From a virus, in the IMG/VR virus record IMGVR_UViG_3300025466_000136, positions 1-28,742 of that record: a DNA stretch of 28,742 nt; one strand, written 5' to 3'. A program made the position numbers and the translations under genes. Positions 13,242 to 20,780 of the stretch are shown piece by piece. The notes under the pieces were generated by a model. The model did not search any database, was not told the origin of the DNA, and saw only the letters and a list, made by a program, of their open reading frames with translations. The stretch's first letter is position 1; every line of letters starts with the position of its first letter.

Positions 13242-13613
13242 GTGACCCTTATTACGGACAACTCAACGGCTCTCTGCATAAATCTACTATCGAGAACTGG
13301 GTTGACATTGGATACATCAACTGTTATAGCAACTACCTCATCCGCGCTATTCATAGGAGGCGTCATTCTGGGTGTTGTCCGCTGGGCATTGAAAAATCAT
13401 ACAGAAGCTCTGGTCAAAGAATACTTTTCAGAGTTAAAGCCTAACCACGGGTCATCCCTCAGTGATGTAATCCGTCTACAAGTATTGCCTCTAGTGCAGG
13501 AGCTTCGGGAAAATCAGAAGCACATAGAGAAGGTTGTAGACAAGGTGGATTCTAAAGTAGATAAGCTCGAAGGTCGCTTTGAGCAACACGTAGAGGAATG
13601 GGAATCCGAATGA
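13242..13613 (+). CDS. Membrane/coiled-coil protein, holin-like
   Basis: A 123-aa protein with one membrane span (about residues 30-50, ALFIGGVILGVVRWAL) followed by a charged coiled coil (65-118) with heptads in VQELRENQKHIEKVVDKVDSKVDKLEGRF. One span plus a cytoplasmic coiled coil resembles the DUF2746-type proteins found beside lysins in actinophages. The GTG start at 13242 has no ribosome site. A TTG at 13302 (codon 21) is an alternative, and a sigma70-like sequence lies there. The stop overlaps the next gene. Likely part of the lysis set. Confidence 0.65.
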   Translation: MTLITDNSTALCINLLSRTGLTLDTSTVIATTSSALFIGGVILGVVRWALKNHTEALVKEYFSELKPNHGSSLSDVIRLQVLPLVQELRENQKHIEKVVDKVDSKVDKLEGRFEQHVEEWESE

Positions 13614-14035
13614 CCGACGCACACAAGCAGAGGATAACTAACCACTATGTGATGGTTTACCCTGACCACGCCCCTAGAGAAGATGACCCTCACTATAAAG
13701 ATTTTGAGGCCTATCGCCGCAAGACCAAAGACACAGCTCGATGCGCTATTGGCGACCACCGAGATGATTTCTCTGAATGTCTAGGCGGCCTTGAGTTGCA
13801 CCATTCGCACGTGGAATTCGCCCTTTTGAACAACGTTTCATTAGAGTGGCTAGAAAAAGATTACCCAGGCGTTTCTAATCCAGATGAGGTAGGCGCTTGG
13901 ATTGAATCCGCAGCTAACTTGACTTGGTATTGCGAAGCACATCACCGCGGGCCAGGGGGCGTTCACCACGCAGCAGCCGCGGACTTTGAGGCTGAGAAGT
14001 ATGTAAAGGGTTTAATAACAAAGGATGATAAGTGA
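13610..14035 (+). CDS. HNH endonuclease-like protein
   Basis: A 141-aa protein from the ATG at 13610, which overlaps the previous stop as ATGA; an in-frame ATG at 13598 would add four residues. The signature runs ARCAIGDHRDDFSECLGGLELHHSHVEFALLN, then NLTWYCEAHHRGPGGVHHAAAADFEAEKYV. The LELHHSHVE and CEAHHRGPGGVH blocks with C..C pairs are typical of an actinobacterial HNH subfamily, with GGLELHH as the first His cluster. HNH proteins cut DNA with one metal. Its place inside the lysis cassette is odd; it could be a mobile intruder or a packaging-related nuclease. Regulated with the lysis genes by coupling. Confidence 0.75.
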   Translation: MTDAHKQRITNHYVMVYPDHAPREDDPHYKDFEAYRRKTKDTARCAIGDHRDDFSECLGGLELHHSHVEFALLNNVSLEWLEKDYPGVSNPDEVGAWIESAANLTWYCEAHHRGPGGVHHAAAADFEAEKYVKGLITKDDK

Positions 14036-14520
14036 GCTACACACCTGCTATAGGAGATTATGCTGTAGTACGCACTAATGGCGTGTTCGGTAAGCTTATT
14101 CGAATTGGCACACTTTCTCGCTGGAACCACGTAATTGTTTATGTTGGAGACGGTTGGAGTGTAGAAGCTAATCCTAAAGGTGTTCAGCTACGTCCGTTGA
14201 GCGAGTACGACGGAATGAGTCTGGCGTGGAACCAGCACGAAAACTTAACCCCAGAACATCGTGCTGCTATCGCGGCAAACGCCCGTGCGCTTGTTGGTAA
14301 AGAATATAGCTTTGCCACCATCTTTATTTTAGCTTTACGTATTCTAGGATTAAAGATACTTTCTAATTTTGCTGTTTTAAGGTACTTAGCAAAGAAAGAA
14401 GGATATATCTGCTCAGAACTAGTGGTCACTTGCTATGACAAAGCGGGCATTTCCATATCCGATAAACCAGATTACTTAACTACTCCAGGGGACTTAGCAG
14501 AGAGGTTGATGTACCAGTGA
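14032..14520 (+). CDS. Permuted NlpC/P60 (YiiX-like) cysteine hydrolase
   Basis: A 162-aa protein starting at GTG in a GTGA overlap. WNHVIVYVGDGWSVEANPKGV gives His33 and Glu45, and YICSELV gives Cys127, the order His-Glu-Cys of the permuted papain-like fold (YiiX/YaeF type) rather than Cys first as in classical NlpC. An insert from 95-122 (FILALRILGLKILSNFAVL) is hydrophobic and may touch the membrane. Related proteins cleave amide bonds in lipids or cell walls. Coupled to the CHAP endolysin, so it likely joins lysis. Confidence 0.75.
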   Translation: MSYTPAIGDYAVVRTNGVFGKLIRIGTLSRWNHVIVYVGDGWSVEANPKGVQLRPLSEYDGMSLAWNQHENLTPEHRAAIAANARALVGKEYSFATIFILALRILGLKILSNFAVLRYLAKKEGYICSELVVTCYDKAGISISDKPDYLTTPGDLAERLMYQ

Positions 14521-15386
14521 CTTCAGGCGTTGATATCGTAAACATTGCCCGTACTCAAATCGGTTTTGTTGAAGGCCCAAACAACGAGAACCCTTACGGG
14601 TCATGGTACGGGATTCCAAACGAGAGCTACTGCGCGATGGGTGTTAGCTGGGTCTTTGCCCAAGCGAACGCATCTCATCTTGTTGCTGCTCAAACACCTA
14701 AAGGTTTTGCTTACTGTCCCGCAGGATTGACTTGGTTTCAAAAGAATAAACAAATTGTTGATAAGTACTCAGCGCTTCCAGGTGATATTGTCTTTTATTG
14801 CTGGTCTGGGAACGGGGTGGCAGACCATGTGGAAATCGTGGAAGCGGCCTCAAAAGACGGCATAACAGCTATTGGGTTTAACACTGGCCCTGAGTCTTAT
14901 ACAGGTAACCAAGGAAACGGAGATGGTGTATACCGCCGTCACCGCCCCTACCTTTACGTAATGGCTATCGCTCGCCCAGCCTATACAGGAAGCTCTGCGC
15001 CTACTAAATCACTCTCACAAAATAAAGGAGTAGCTGCTGGAGTAGCAGGAGCAACCGCCCTTACTGGAGGCGGTGTTGCGGCAATTCACACGGCCAACAC
15101 CCCAGCTCCTATTCCTACGGCTAAGCCTACTGTAATAGTGGCTCCGCCTTTCCCAGGCTCATCCGTGTTCAAAGTAGGAGCTAAGGGCAAAGTAGAGTTG
15201 GTTGTGGCTAAGGCTTTGGCTAACGCTGGACTCATGCCTGCTAACTTAGTCTCTAATGTTCTAACCGCAGAAGAGATTGCGCTTATCCCTGTGTACCAAG
15301 GTCTATACCCAGGGCTTAAAGCTTCAAAGGGCAAAGGTATTGATGCGGCTACTTACACGTCTATGGTGGCTAAGGCTAATGAATGA
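14517..15386 (+). CDS. CHAP-domain endolysin
   Basis: A 289-aa protein. Residues 1-155 are a CHAP amidase/peptidase: YCAMGVSWVF with nucleophile Cys39, GDIVFYCWSGNGVADHVEIVEA with His104, and GFNT (Asn122) as the likely third residue. After a Gly/Ala hydrophobic stretch (171-190) and a Pro-rich linker (193-213), residues 217-287 (FKVGAKGKVELVVAKALANAG ... GKGIDAATYTSMVA) resemble a peptidoglycan-binding domain. It cleaves the peptide part of the wall. No signal peptide, so it depends on a holin. GTG start overlaps the previous stop (GTGA), and its stop overlaps the next ATG. Confidence 0.85.
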   Translation: MTSGVDIVNIARTQIGFVEGPNNENPYGSWYGIPNESYCAMGVSWVFAQANASHLVAAQTPKGFAYCPAGLTWFQKNKQIVDKYSALPGDIVFYCWSGNGVADHVEIVEAASKDGITAIGFNTGPESYTGNQGNGDGVYRRHRPYLYVMAIARPAYTGSSAPTKSLSQNKGVAAGVAGATALTGGGVAAIHTANTPAPIPTAKPTVIVAPPFPGSSVFKVGAKGKVELVVAKALANAGLMPANLVSNVLTAEEIALIPVYQGLYPGLKASKGKGIDAATYTSMVAKANE

Positions 15387-15709
15387 GACACTTTCAGAAA
15401 ATATCTGACTGGTGCTCCTCCGCTTTTGGCTCACCTTGGTTCTTAATTATCCATCTAGTCTTTTGGTCTTTTTGGATGACCTTCGCGGCTTTTGACCCGT
15501 ACCCATTTAATCTGCTCACATTAACCGTATCTTTAGAATCTATCCTCTTGTCAGGACTTCTCTTGAACGCGACTAACCGCTCAGGGGATGAAGACAGGCG
15601 TATAATTACTAAAGACCTAAAACTTGACCAAGAGACCCACAATCACATTGAGGAGCTCCGACATCACGTAAAAGAGATATTGGAGCACATCCGTGGGGAT
15701 AAAGCTTAA
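15383..15709 (+). CDS. DUF1003-family membrane protein, holin candidate
   Basis: A 108-aa protein with two membrane spans (about residues 18-38 and 42-62). FGSPWFLIIHLVFWSFW, then FDPYPFNLLTLTVSLESILLS, then DRR and a D/E-rich helix, matches DUF1003. The C-terminal helix (IEELRHHVKEILEHI) is probably a coiled coil. Bacterial members are of unknown role. In a phage, next to an endolysin, holin or spanin-like work is plausible. ATGA overlap with the endolysin stop. Confidence 0.8.
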   Translation: MRHFQKISDWCSSAFGSPWFLIIHLVFWSFWMTFAAFDPYPFNLLTLTVSLESILLSGLLLNATNRSGDEDRRIITKDLKLDQETHNHIEELRHHVKEILEHIRGDKA

Positions 15710-15920
15710 CTTCAGTAGCCCAGCCCACTTAGCTATAGCTGGTTCGGCGGGGCTTGCAACATGGGCCGCGACAGGGTATTCTACTGACCCGAAACACCTT
15801 GTAGCTGTTGCCACAGCATCGCTAGCTGGTGTATCATCGCACACAGCGAGTTCGTCTTCACCTAACGTGCAGGCGGATTCACACATTGTAACGCCCTACG
15901 CCAATAACATAGAGGAATAA
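15693..15920 (+). CDS. Small two-span membrane protein, holin candidate
   Basis: A 75-aa protein from GTG at 15693 (GGAG a few bases upstream) that overlaps the DUF1003 gene by 17 bases. Two weakly hydrophobic Ala/Gly-rich segments (about 10-27 and 35-50) flank a short loop, and a polar tail follows. Size, two spans and position after the lysin suit a class II holin. No sequence family is recognised. The neighbouring gene is an alternative holin. Confidence 0.65.
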   Translation: MGIKLNFSSPAHLAIAGSAGLATWAATGYSTDPKHLVAVATASLAGVSSHTASSSSPNVQADSHIVTPYANNIEE

Positions 15921-15922
15921 AC

Positions 15923-16240
15923 ATGAAACTTAGCGCTAAGTCTAAAGTCTTTATCGAGCACTACATCTACGGTCTTGCTTTGGCCGTTGTTGTAAACGTC
16001 GCAAAGACCGTATCAACTAAGGGTGCCCACAACTACTCAACCATCGCATGGTCTGTGGTCGAAGGTGTCCTTATGCCAATCCTTATCAAGGCTAACCCAA
16101 AGAGCCTTTACAACAAGGTATACGCATCAACAGGCATTCCTGAGGCTACTATCGCAAAGGTCGCAGACACAGCTATTGCTGATGTCGTAAAGACTGCCGC
16201 TACAGATGCCGCTGCTGCTGGGGTAGACCCAGTTAAGTAA
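15923..16240 (+). CDS. Small membrane protein, holin candidate
   Basis: A 105-aa protein with two hydrophobic stretches (about 13-27, YIYGLALAVVVNVA, and 41-56, TIAWSVVEGVLMPILI), the second followed by an Ala-rich C-terminal helix. Codon use is C-ending and close to that of the capsid gene, hinting at high expression. Located at the end of the lysis cassette with a terminator 18 bases on. Could be a holin or a virion-linked membrane protein. Family not recognised. Confidence 0.7.
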   Translation: MKLSAKSKVFIEHYIYGLALAVVVNVAKTVSTKGAHNYSTIAWSVVEGVLMPILIKANPKSLYNKVYASTGIPEATIAKVADTAIADVVKTAATDAAAAGVDPVK

Positions 16241-16257
16241 GTTCGCAGAGAACCCAG

Positions 16258-16284
16258 AAGGCGCCCTTTCGGGGGCGCCTTTTG
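16258..16284 (+). terminator. Rho-independent terminator after lysis cassette
   Basis: A 9-bp stem (16258-16266 with 16273-16281) with loop TTTCGG and a short T run closes the lysis cassette. The T run merges with the -10 element of the next unit. Confidence 0.85.
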
Positions 16285-16291
16285 CTATACT
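16283..16291 (+). promoter_or_regulatory. Extended -10 promoter
   Basis: TGCTATACT is a good extended -10 directly after the terminator. Start expected near 16298; the ribosome site AGGAGG is at 16315-16320, before the ATG at 16326. No -35 seen. Confidence 0.55.
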
Positions 16292-16325
16292 CGTACTTGC
16301 GAATAAAGGGCTCTAGGAGGATTAA

Positions 16326-16601
16326 ATGGCACTCAAGTGCGATAACTGTTTTAATGATGCGCAATATACCCATGCAGACCAAGGCGTAAGCCCAGCCCAC
16401 TTCTGCCGTAACTGCCTACCACCAAATCTATACGAACGGGCTCAGGCAGGGCACTTTCCTGTTCAAGACCCCGATGCTAAAGAGACTCCAGTTGAGATTC
16501 CTGTTGCTAAGAGCAAATCACAGGTGCGCAGGATTGCTAAAACTGCAGACATCCCAGAAGAAGATGTCGTATTAGAGACACCTGTAGATGAGGATAATTA
16601 G
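16326..16601 (+). CDS. Zinc-finger hypothetical protein
   Basis: A 91-aa protein. The first 35 residues form a zinc knuckle pair (CDNCFNDAQYTH, then HFCRNCLPPNL), and the C-terminal half is acidic and Pro/Val-rich with a short basic patch (KSKSQVRRIAK). Strong ribosome site AGGAGG. It starts a new transcription unit after the lysis terminator and overlaps the next gene by 14 bases. Role unknown; the CxxC pairs imply zinc and probable nucleic-acid or protein binding. Confidence 0.7.
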   Translation: MALKCDNCFNDAQYTHADQGVSPAHFCRNCLPPNLYERAQAGHFPVQDPDAKETPVEIPVAKSKSQVRRIAKTADIPEEDVVLETPVDEDN

Positions 16602-16884
16602 ACAAAAAGCTTTACAGGTACACCCAGTACCAGCACATGCCATGTCTCCAAAAGGACCATTTCCAAAAGAAATGATGGCTGAGCCCGTAATTGTGTACGA
16701 GTATGACTCTGCGTATGAAGTAGACGGCTCAGACTTTGAGCTAGGGGCTACAGTTCAAAATAACTTTAAACCACCAAAGTACCTTAGATGCAGCGTATGT
16801 CTTGCCCGCGTAATAGAGACTGAAACCCAATACCATGTCTGTGAGGATGTAGATGGAGAACTACAACCGCCGTCGAACGAGTAG
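16588..16884 (+). CDS. Hypothetical protein with C-terminal zinc motif
   Basis: A 98-aa protein from an ATG that overlaps the previous gene. The N-terminal half has a Pro/Met-rich start and an acidic YEYDSAYEVDGSDFE region. The C-terminal third holds LRCSVCLARVIETETQYHVC, a probable zinc site (C-x2-C ... H-x-C). Later ATGs (for example at 16642) are also possible starts because the ribosome site is weak. It overlaps the next gene by 32 bases. Function not recognised. Confidence 0.6.
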   Translation: MRIIRQKALQVHPVPAHAMSPKGPFPKEMMAEPVIVYEYDSAYEVDGSDFELGATVQNNFKPPKYLRCSVCLARVIETETQYHVCEDVDGELQPPSNE

Positions 16885-17305
16885 AAGTTTTAAGGACCTC
16901 CAACGCCAAGACGAGGCTAACAAACGCCTTAACATTGCGTTGGCAATGGGTGAAAAAGTCCGCGGTGAAGGTGAGACTCGTAAGCAGTGGAGCGACTTTG
17001 AGGTGCAAGACGCTAGAGAAGTTACTCCTGTTTATAATCAAATGACCGCCCCTACTATTAATCCATCTAGGCCCAGAGCTCTAAAAATAGCCTACAGCAG
17101 AGAGGCAGAGAAGCTTGTAGTTAGATTTAGAGATGGAACTTGGTGGGAGTACAACGAGGTTCCAGTAGACATCTGGAATGACCTTAAAGTCAGTGATTCC
17201 ACTGGGCGTTATTTAAAACACTCAGGGCTAGACCAGCACGACAACATGGGACCATTTAATCCAGATGAAATGCCAGAAGAAGTAAGGGTGATGTTTAACA
17301 ACTAA
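16853..17305 (+). CDS. KTSC-domain protein
   Basis: A 150-aa protein with a basic, likely disordered N-terminus (1-50) and a KTSC domain at about 76-123: ALKIAYSREAEKLVVRFRDG, WWEYNEVPVDIWNDLKVSDSTGRYL. The domain is a small beta-rich fold named for conserved residues and is found in phage and bacterial proteins, sometimes fused to RNA- or stress-linked enzymes; its biochemistry is unknown. GAGG lies before the ATG, and the long 32-base overlap with the previous gene is unusual. A TAATG overlap joins it to the next gene. Confidence 0.75.
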   Translation: MENYNRRRTSRSFKDLQRQDEANKRLNIALAMGEKVRGEGETRKQWSDFEVQDAREVTPVYNQMTAPTINPSRPRALKIAYSREAEKLVVRFRDGTWWEYNEVPVDIWNDLKVSDSTGRYLKHSGLDQHDNMGPFNPDEMPEEVRVMFNN

Positions 17306-17595
17306 TGAAAACTTACGGACCACTATACGGCGGAACACTTAGATACTGGCATAAAAAGGCATTACCTATTGTAGAGGTAGGAAGTACACAAGAGACCGAG
17401 CATCCCTTTAGAAAAGGAAAGTGCCTAGTACTTAGAGCCCCTTTCACAGAAACAGGCCTTTACTTTGGCCTCTGGTACTATAATCCTAAAATTAATCCAG
17501 ATGACGATTTAACAATAGATAAGATACTAGCTGAGGCTATGAGAGGCAGAGACGCCTGGAAGCCAGAGGAAGGACTATTTGATGATATTTTCTAA
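17305..17595 (+). CDS. Hypothetical protein
   Basis: A 96-aa soluble protein rich in Tyr, Trp and Leu (RYWHKKALPIVEVGS, APFTETGLYFGLWYYNP) with an acidic C-terminal tail ending DDIF. No family recognised. Joined by TAATG to the KTSC gene and overlapping the next by 14 bases, so expression is coupled. Confidence 0.65.
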   Translation: MKTYGPLYGGTLRYWHKKALPIVEVGSTQETEHPFRKGKCLVLRAPFTETGLYFGLWYYNPKINPDDDLTIDKILAEAMRGRDAWKPEEGLFDDIF

Positions 17596-17824
17596 GTCTA
17601 AAGAGCCTTGGACTAAACCTTTTTCAGAAAAAGTAGCTAAGCGCATCTCTAGGATACCAACAGGAGAACTTGAGCTTTGGGTAGACCAAGCCTTGTATGA
17701 AGTAGGGCGTTGCATGTCCAGCTACCAAAAGAATAGACAAGCCGTTTATCTAGATGAAGCCCTCAAAGGCGCGGAAGCATTGCATGCAGTGGTTGACGAA
17801 CTGCACAATCGAATGACGCGTTAA
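17582..17824 (+). CDS. Small helical hypothetical protein
   Basis: An 80-aa mostly helical protein starting at ATG 17582, chosen over a TTG three bases earlier because an AGGA lies at a normal distance. ELELWVDQALYEVGRCMSSY and a second helix (DEALKGAEALHAVVDELHNR) suggest a helical hairpin. No family recognised. Last gene before the terminase; a terminator follows. Confidence 0.65.
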   Translation: MIFSKSKEPWTKPFSEKVAKRISRIPTGELELWVDQALYEVGRCMSSYQKNRQAVYLDEALKGAEALHAVVDELHNRMTR

Positions 17825-17842
17825 TAACTAATCTTATTGGTG

Positions 17843-17851
17843 TGATACACT
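17843..17851 (+). promoter_or_regulatory. Extended -10 element before terminase
   Basis: TGATACACT fits TGN plus TACACT. The -35 region is poor. It points into a 40-base stretch with a CCCC-GTA-GGGG hairpin and then a terminator, so its transcript could be a short RNA or an attenuated leader for the terminase gene. Confidence 0.4.
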
Positions 17852-17892
17852 AAGCCTAGCCTCTTGTCCTCTCCCCGTAGGGGCAGCAGAAC

Positions 17893-17920
17893 GCCTGAGT
17901 TTAACAACTCAGGCTTTTTG
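17893..17920 (+). terminator. Rho-independent terminator before terminase gene
   Basis: A 9-bp stem (17893-17901 with 17906-17914), loop TAAC and T tract 17915-17919. It lies 23 bases before the terminase ATG. Confidence 0.85.
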
Positions 17921-17942
17921 TTCTAAATTAGACTAGAGGCAT

Positions 17943-20288
17943 ATGGAACACTTAATAGACGAAGAAGACGAAGAGTTTGACCCCGAGATTGAGGGCGAAC
18001 CCGCTCCTGAAGAACAGGAGGATGAGCTTGACGAGCTTTCTAAAGAGTTTGTAAAGAAGCTCATTGACCGTTGCATCCAATTTATGGATGCCCTTGTAGG
18101 CGTAGACGACGGTGAAGAACACGCTCTTCGCCCCTACCAACTACCTCTTGCCCGACGCATCATTGAGTCTGTAATCATCAATGACGGTGAGGAAATCACA
18201 GCTCTGGCCGCTCGTCAGTCAGGCAAATCAGAAACTATTGCTAATACAGTAGCTACTCTAATGGTACTTCTACCTCGCTTAGCAAAGATGTACCCAGACC
18301 TGCTAGGCAAGTATAAACATGGCCTTTGGGTAGGTATGTTTGCTCCAGTTGAGACTCAGGCTGAAACTTTGTTTGGTCGTACCGTCAACCGCTTAACATC
18401 TGAGCGCGCCTTGGAGGTTCTGGGTGACCCAGAGATTGACGACAGTTTAGGTAAGGTCCCTGGGGTAAAGCGCCAAATCAAATTGAAGAACTCGGGCTCT
18501 CGTATTGTAATGATGACTGCGAACCCACGAGCTAAAATTGAATCAGAATCGTTCCATCTGGTAGTTATTGATGAGTGCCAAGAAGCTGATGATTTTATCG
18601 TTTCTAAATCTATTTCCCCTATGTTGGCTGCATATAACGGAACTATGATTAAAACAGGTACTCCAACCACCCATAAGAACAACTTCTACAAGGCCATACA
18701 GTTTAATAAGCGTAGGCAGACCGCGCGTAACCGCCAGAACCACTTTCAATGGGATTACAAAGATGTTTCTAAGGTTAGCGCTAACTATGGCAAATACATT
18801 AAAAAAGAGATGCTCCGTATCGGTGAAGACTCTGATGAATTCCAGATGAGTTACAACTGCCTTACTCCAGACACCAAGGTACTTACTGGAGACTTGCGAT
18901 ATGTAGAAATAGGCTCAGTACAGGTAGGGGATATTTTAGTAGGCTTTGACGAGGAAACTCAAACAAAGGGCGCACATCGTAAGATACGTGAAACTACTGT
19001 AATTAAAGCGGAACGCATCTTTCGTCCTACCTATGAGATTGCGTTATCTGATGGCACTGTGGTTAAGGCTTCTGACGGTCATTTATGGCTAGTATCAACC
19101 GCAGGTCGTCGCACCGTATGGAAGCGCACGGACGAGCTAACTTCCACCGACTGTATATTTAAAATCTTTGATACGTGGAAGCACATTGAGGACTATCGCA
19201 CAGGTTACCTATCCGCAGCCTTTGACGGAGAAGGTCACTTCTCTCGGCAAGCAATGCTTGGGTTCTCTCAACGTGAAAACGTGATGCTTGGTAAAGTGCG
19301 AAAGTTCCTAGACGAATTAGGCTTTAAGTACTGGGAACGCCATGAGACTGGGACCAACAATGATGTGACGGTCCTTCATATTGCTGGTGGTCGAGCAGGG
19401 ATGTCTCGTTTCTTAGGGCAAATTCGTCCTGAGCGTTTACTTCAAAAAGTGGACCTTAATTCATTTGGCTCTATTGGTCGCCATGATTTTGTGGGGCAGG
19501 ACTTTGAGCACCCGCTAGTGCTATCGGTGACTTCTGTTGGAGAACAAGAAGTCGTTGCGCTTGAGACTACAACTCAAACTTTTATTGCAGAAGGCCTCGC
19601 GTCGCATAACTGTAAATGGCTTCTTGAACGAGGCATGTTCGTTACCTCTTCCGTTATGGATAACCTTGGCGATACCTCTATGGAGCTCCAACGCGCATGG
19701 CACCGTACCCCAGTAGTTGTAGGTATTGACCCAGCTCGTAAAATTGACTCTACAGTTGTAACGGTAGTGTGGGTTAACTGGGATACTCCAGATGAATTTG
19801 GGTACTACGACCACCGCGTACTTAACTGGCTTGAGCTTCAAGGAGATGACTGGGAAGACCAGTACTTCCAGATTGTTAAATTCTTAGAGGCCTACGACGT
19901 TATGTACGTGGGTGTAGACGCCAACGGTGTGGGTGACGCAGTTGCCCAGCGCTTAAAGCTTTTGCTACCTAGAGCTGAAGTATTTGCTGTAGGCAGTAGC
20001 CAACCAGAGCAGTCTAAGCGTTGGAAGCACCTAAAAGCTCTCATTGACCGCGAGCTCATTGGATGGCCTGCCCATGCTAAAACACGCAGATTGCGCACAT
20101 GGAAGCGCTTTTATCAACAGATGACTGACCTAGAAACTAAGTTCACTGGGCCTAACTTCTTGGCAAAAGCTCCTGATGAGGCACACGCCCATGACGACTA
20201 CGCAGACAGTCTGGCTATCGCCTGCGCTTTAACTTTAGATATGACACTGCCTCAAGTAGAGGTCTCTAGTTCACCATTCTTTAGATAA
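17943..20288 (+). CDS. terL: Terminase large subunit, interrupted by an intein
   Basis: The 781-aa precursor is the DNA-packaging motor, about 530 aa after splicing. N-terminal ATPase: Walker A variant ARQSGKSE (90-97), Walker B LVVIDE (206-211), coupling motif TGTP (239-242). Intein: residues 306-556. C-terminal RNase-H-like nuclease: Asp596 (VGIDPA), Asp659 (VGVDANG) and the D-rich HDDYADS (750-756) as the metal site. An acidic N-terminal 35 residues precede the ATPase. The extein join YN/CKW lies at the end of the ATPase and start of the nuclease link. No small terminase is seen upstream. It binds the portal during packaging. Confidence 0.95.
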   Translation: MEHLIDEEDEEFDPEIEGEPAPEEQEDELDELSKEFVKKLIDRCIQFMDALVGVDDGEEHALRPYQLPLARRIIESVIINDGEEITALAARQSGKSETIANTVATLMVLLPRLAKMYPDLLGKYKHGLWVGMFAPVETQAETLFGRTVNRLTSERALEVLGDPEIDDSLGKVPGVKRQIKLKNSGSRIVMMTANPRAKIESESFHLVVIDECQEADDFIVSKSISPMLAAYNGTMIKTGTPTTHKNNFYKAIQFNKRRQTARNRQNHFQWDYKDVSKVSANYGKYIKKEMLRIGEDSDEFQMSYNCLTPDTKVLTGDLRYVEIGSVQVGDILVGFDEETQTKGAHRKIRETTVIKAERIFRPTYEIALSDGTVVKASDGHLWLVSTAGRRTVWKRTDELTSTDCIFKIFDTWKHIEDYRTGYLSAAFDGEGHFSRQAMLGFSQRENVMLGKVRKFLDELGFKYWERHETGTNNDVTVLHIAGGRAGMSRFLGQIRPERLLQKVDLNSFGSIGRHDFVGQDFEHPLVLSVTSVGEQEVVALETTTQTFIAEGLASHNCKWLLERGMFVTSSVMDNLGDTSMELQRAWHRTPVVVGIDPARKIDSTVVTVVWVNWDTPDEFGYYDHRVLNWLELQGDDWEDQYFQIVKFLEAYDVMYVGVDANGVGDAVAQRLKLLLPRAEVFAVGSSQPEQSKRWKHLKALIDRELIGWPAHAKTRRLRTWKRFYQQMTDLETKFTGPNFLAKAPDEAHAHDDYADSLAIACALTLDMTLPQVEVSSSPFFR
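18858..19610 (+). mobile_element. Intein with LAGLIDADG nuclease in TerL
   Basis: 251 residues (306-556). Block A is CLTPDTKVLT starting at the nucleophile Cys306; block B ends in His380 (ASDGH, Ser in place of the usual Thr); the end is LASHN with +1 Cys557. A LAGLIDADG-type helix (GYLSAAFDGEG, 421-430) is clear, and a second such helix is not. GC and codon use match the extein. All splice residues are intact, so self-splicing is expected. Confidence 0.9.
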
Positions 20289-20336
20289 TTCGGCCTTTAG
20301 GCTGACTTACGCGTAAATATGTAGCACACTTTTCTA

Positions 20337-20348
20337 TGAGGTACCTCA
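20337..20348. promoter_or_regulatory. Palindrome upstream of small virion gene
   Basis: TGAGGTACCTCA is a perfect 12-base palindrome 20 bases before the ATG at 20368 and just ahead of the AAGGAG ribosome site. It could be an operator or a small hairpin; no function shown. Confidence 0.3.
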
Positions 20349-20367
20349 ACCTATAAGGAGTTTAATA

Positions 20368-20766
20368 ATGGCAATAGCACCAGAACCAAAGTTCCCAGAG
20401 CGTCCAGGAACAGTTTACGACCGCAAGTTCTCACCAGCTACACCTGGTCAACGCGGACCACTTCGTTTTGAAGAGGGAGTTGCAACAGACACTGACGTCC
20501 CACAGGAATTCACAAAGGGCGCAATGTCGGGTTATATCCCAGCACCAGGCCGTCCAAACCACAATGCAAACGTTTTCGAGAAGCTTCCAGAAGAGACAAT
20601 GCGTGAGCGCGCTCACGTTGGTTCTGCTGCATGGGTAGAGGCTCCAGACCACCTAGCTGAGTTCGCTGCTGGCGGTTTCGCTGACCACGGCGATAACCGT
20701 ATCGAGGAAGTTGCTCGTAACGGCGGTTACCAAAAGGCTGGCAATCCAGCAGTCGTTAACGACTAA
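20368..20766 (+). CDS. Probable abundant virion-associated protein
   Basis: A 132-aa protein, Pro- and Gly-rich at the start (APEPKFPERPGT) with a charged helical C-terminal part. I recognise no family. It sits between TerL and portal with its own ribosome site (AAGGAG) and terminator. Codon use is strongly biased to the same codons as the major capsid gene (AAG, TTC, CGT, GAC), so high expression is likely. A decoration, capsid-interior or assembly protein is the best guess. Confidence 0.7.
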   Translation: MAIAPEPKFPERPGTVYDRKFSPATPGQRGPLRFEEGVATDTDVPQEFTKGAMSGYIPAPGRPNHNANVFEKLPEETMRERAHVGSAAWVEAPDHLAEFAAGGFADHGDNRIEEVARNGGYQKAGNPAVVND

Positions 20767-20780
20767 GTAATAGGAATCCT

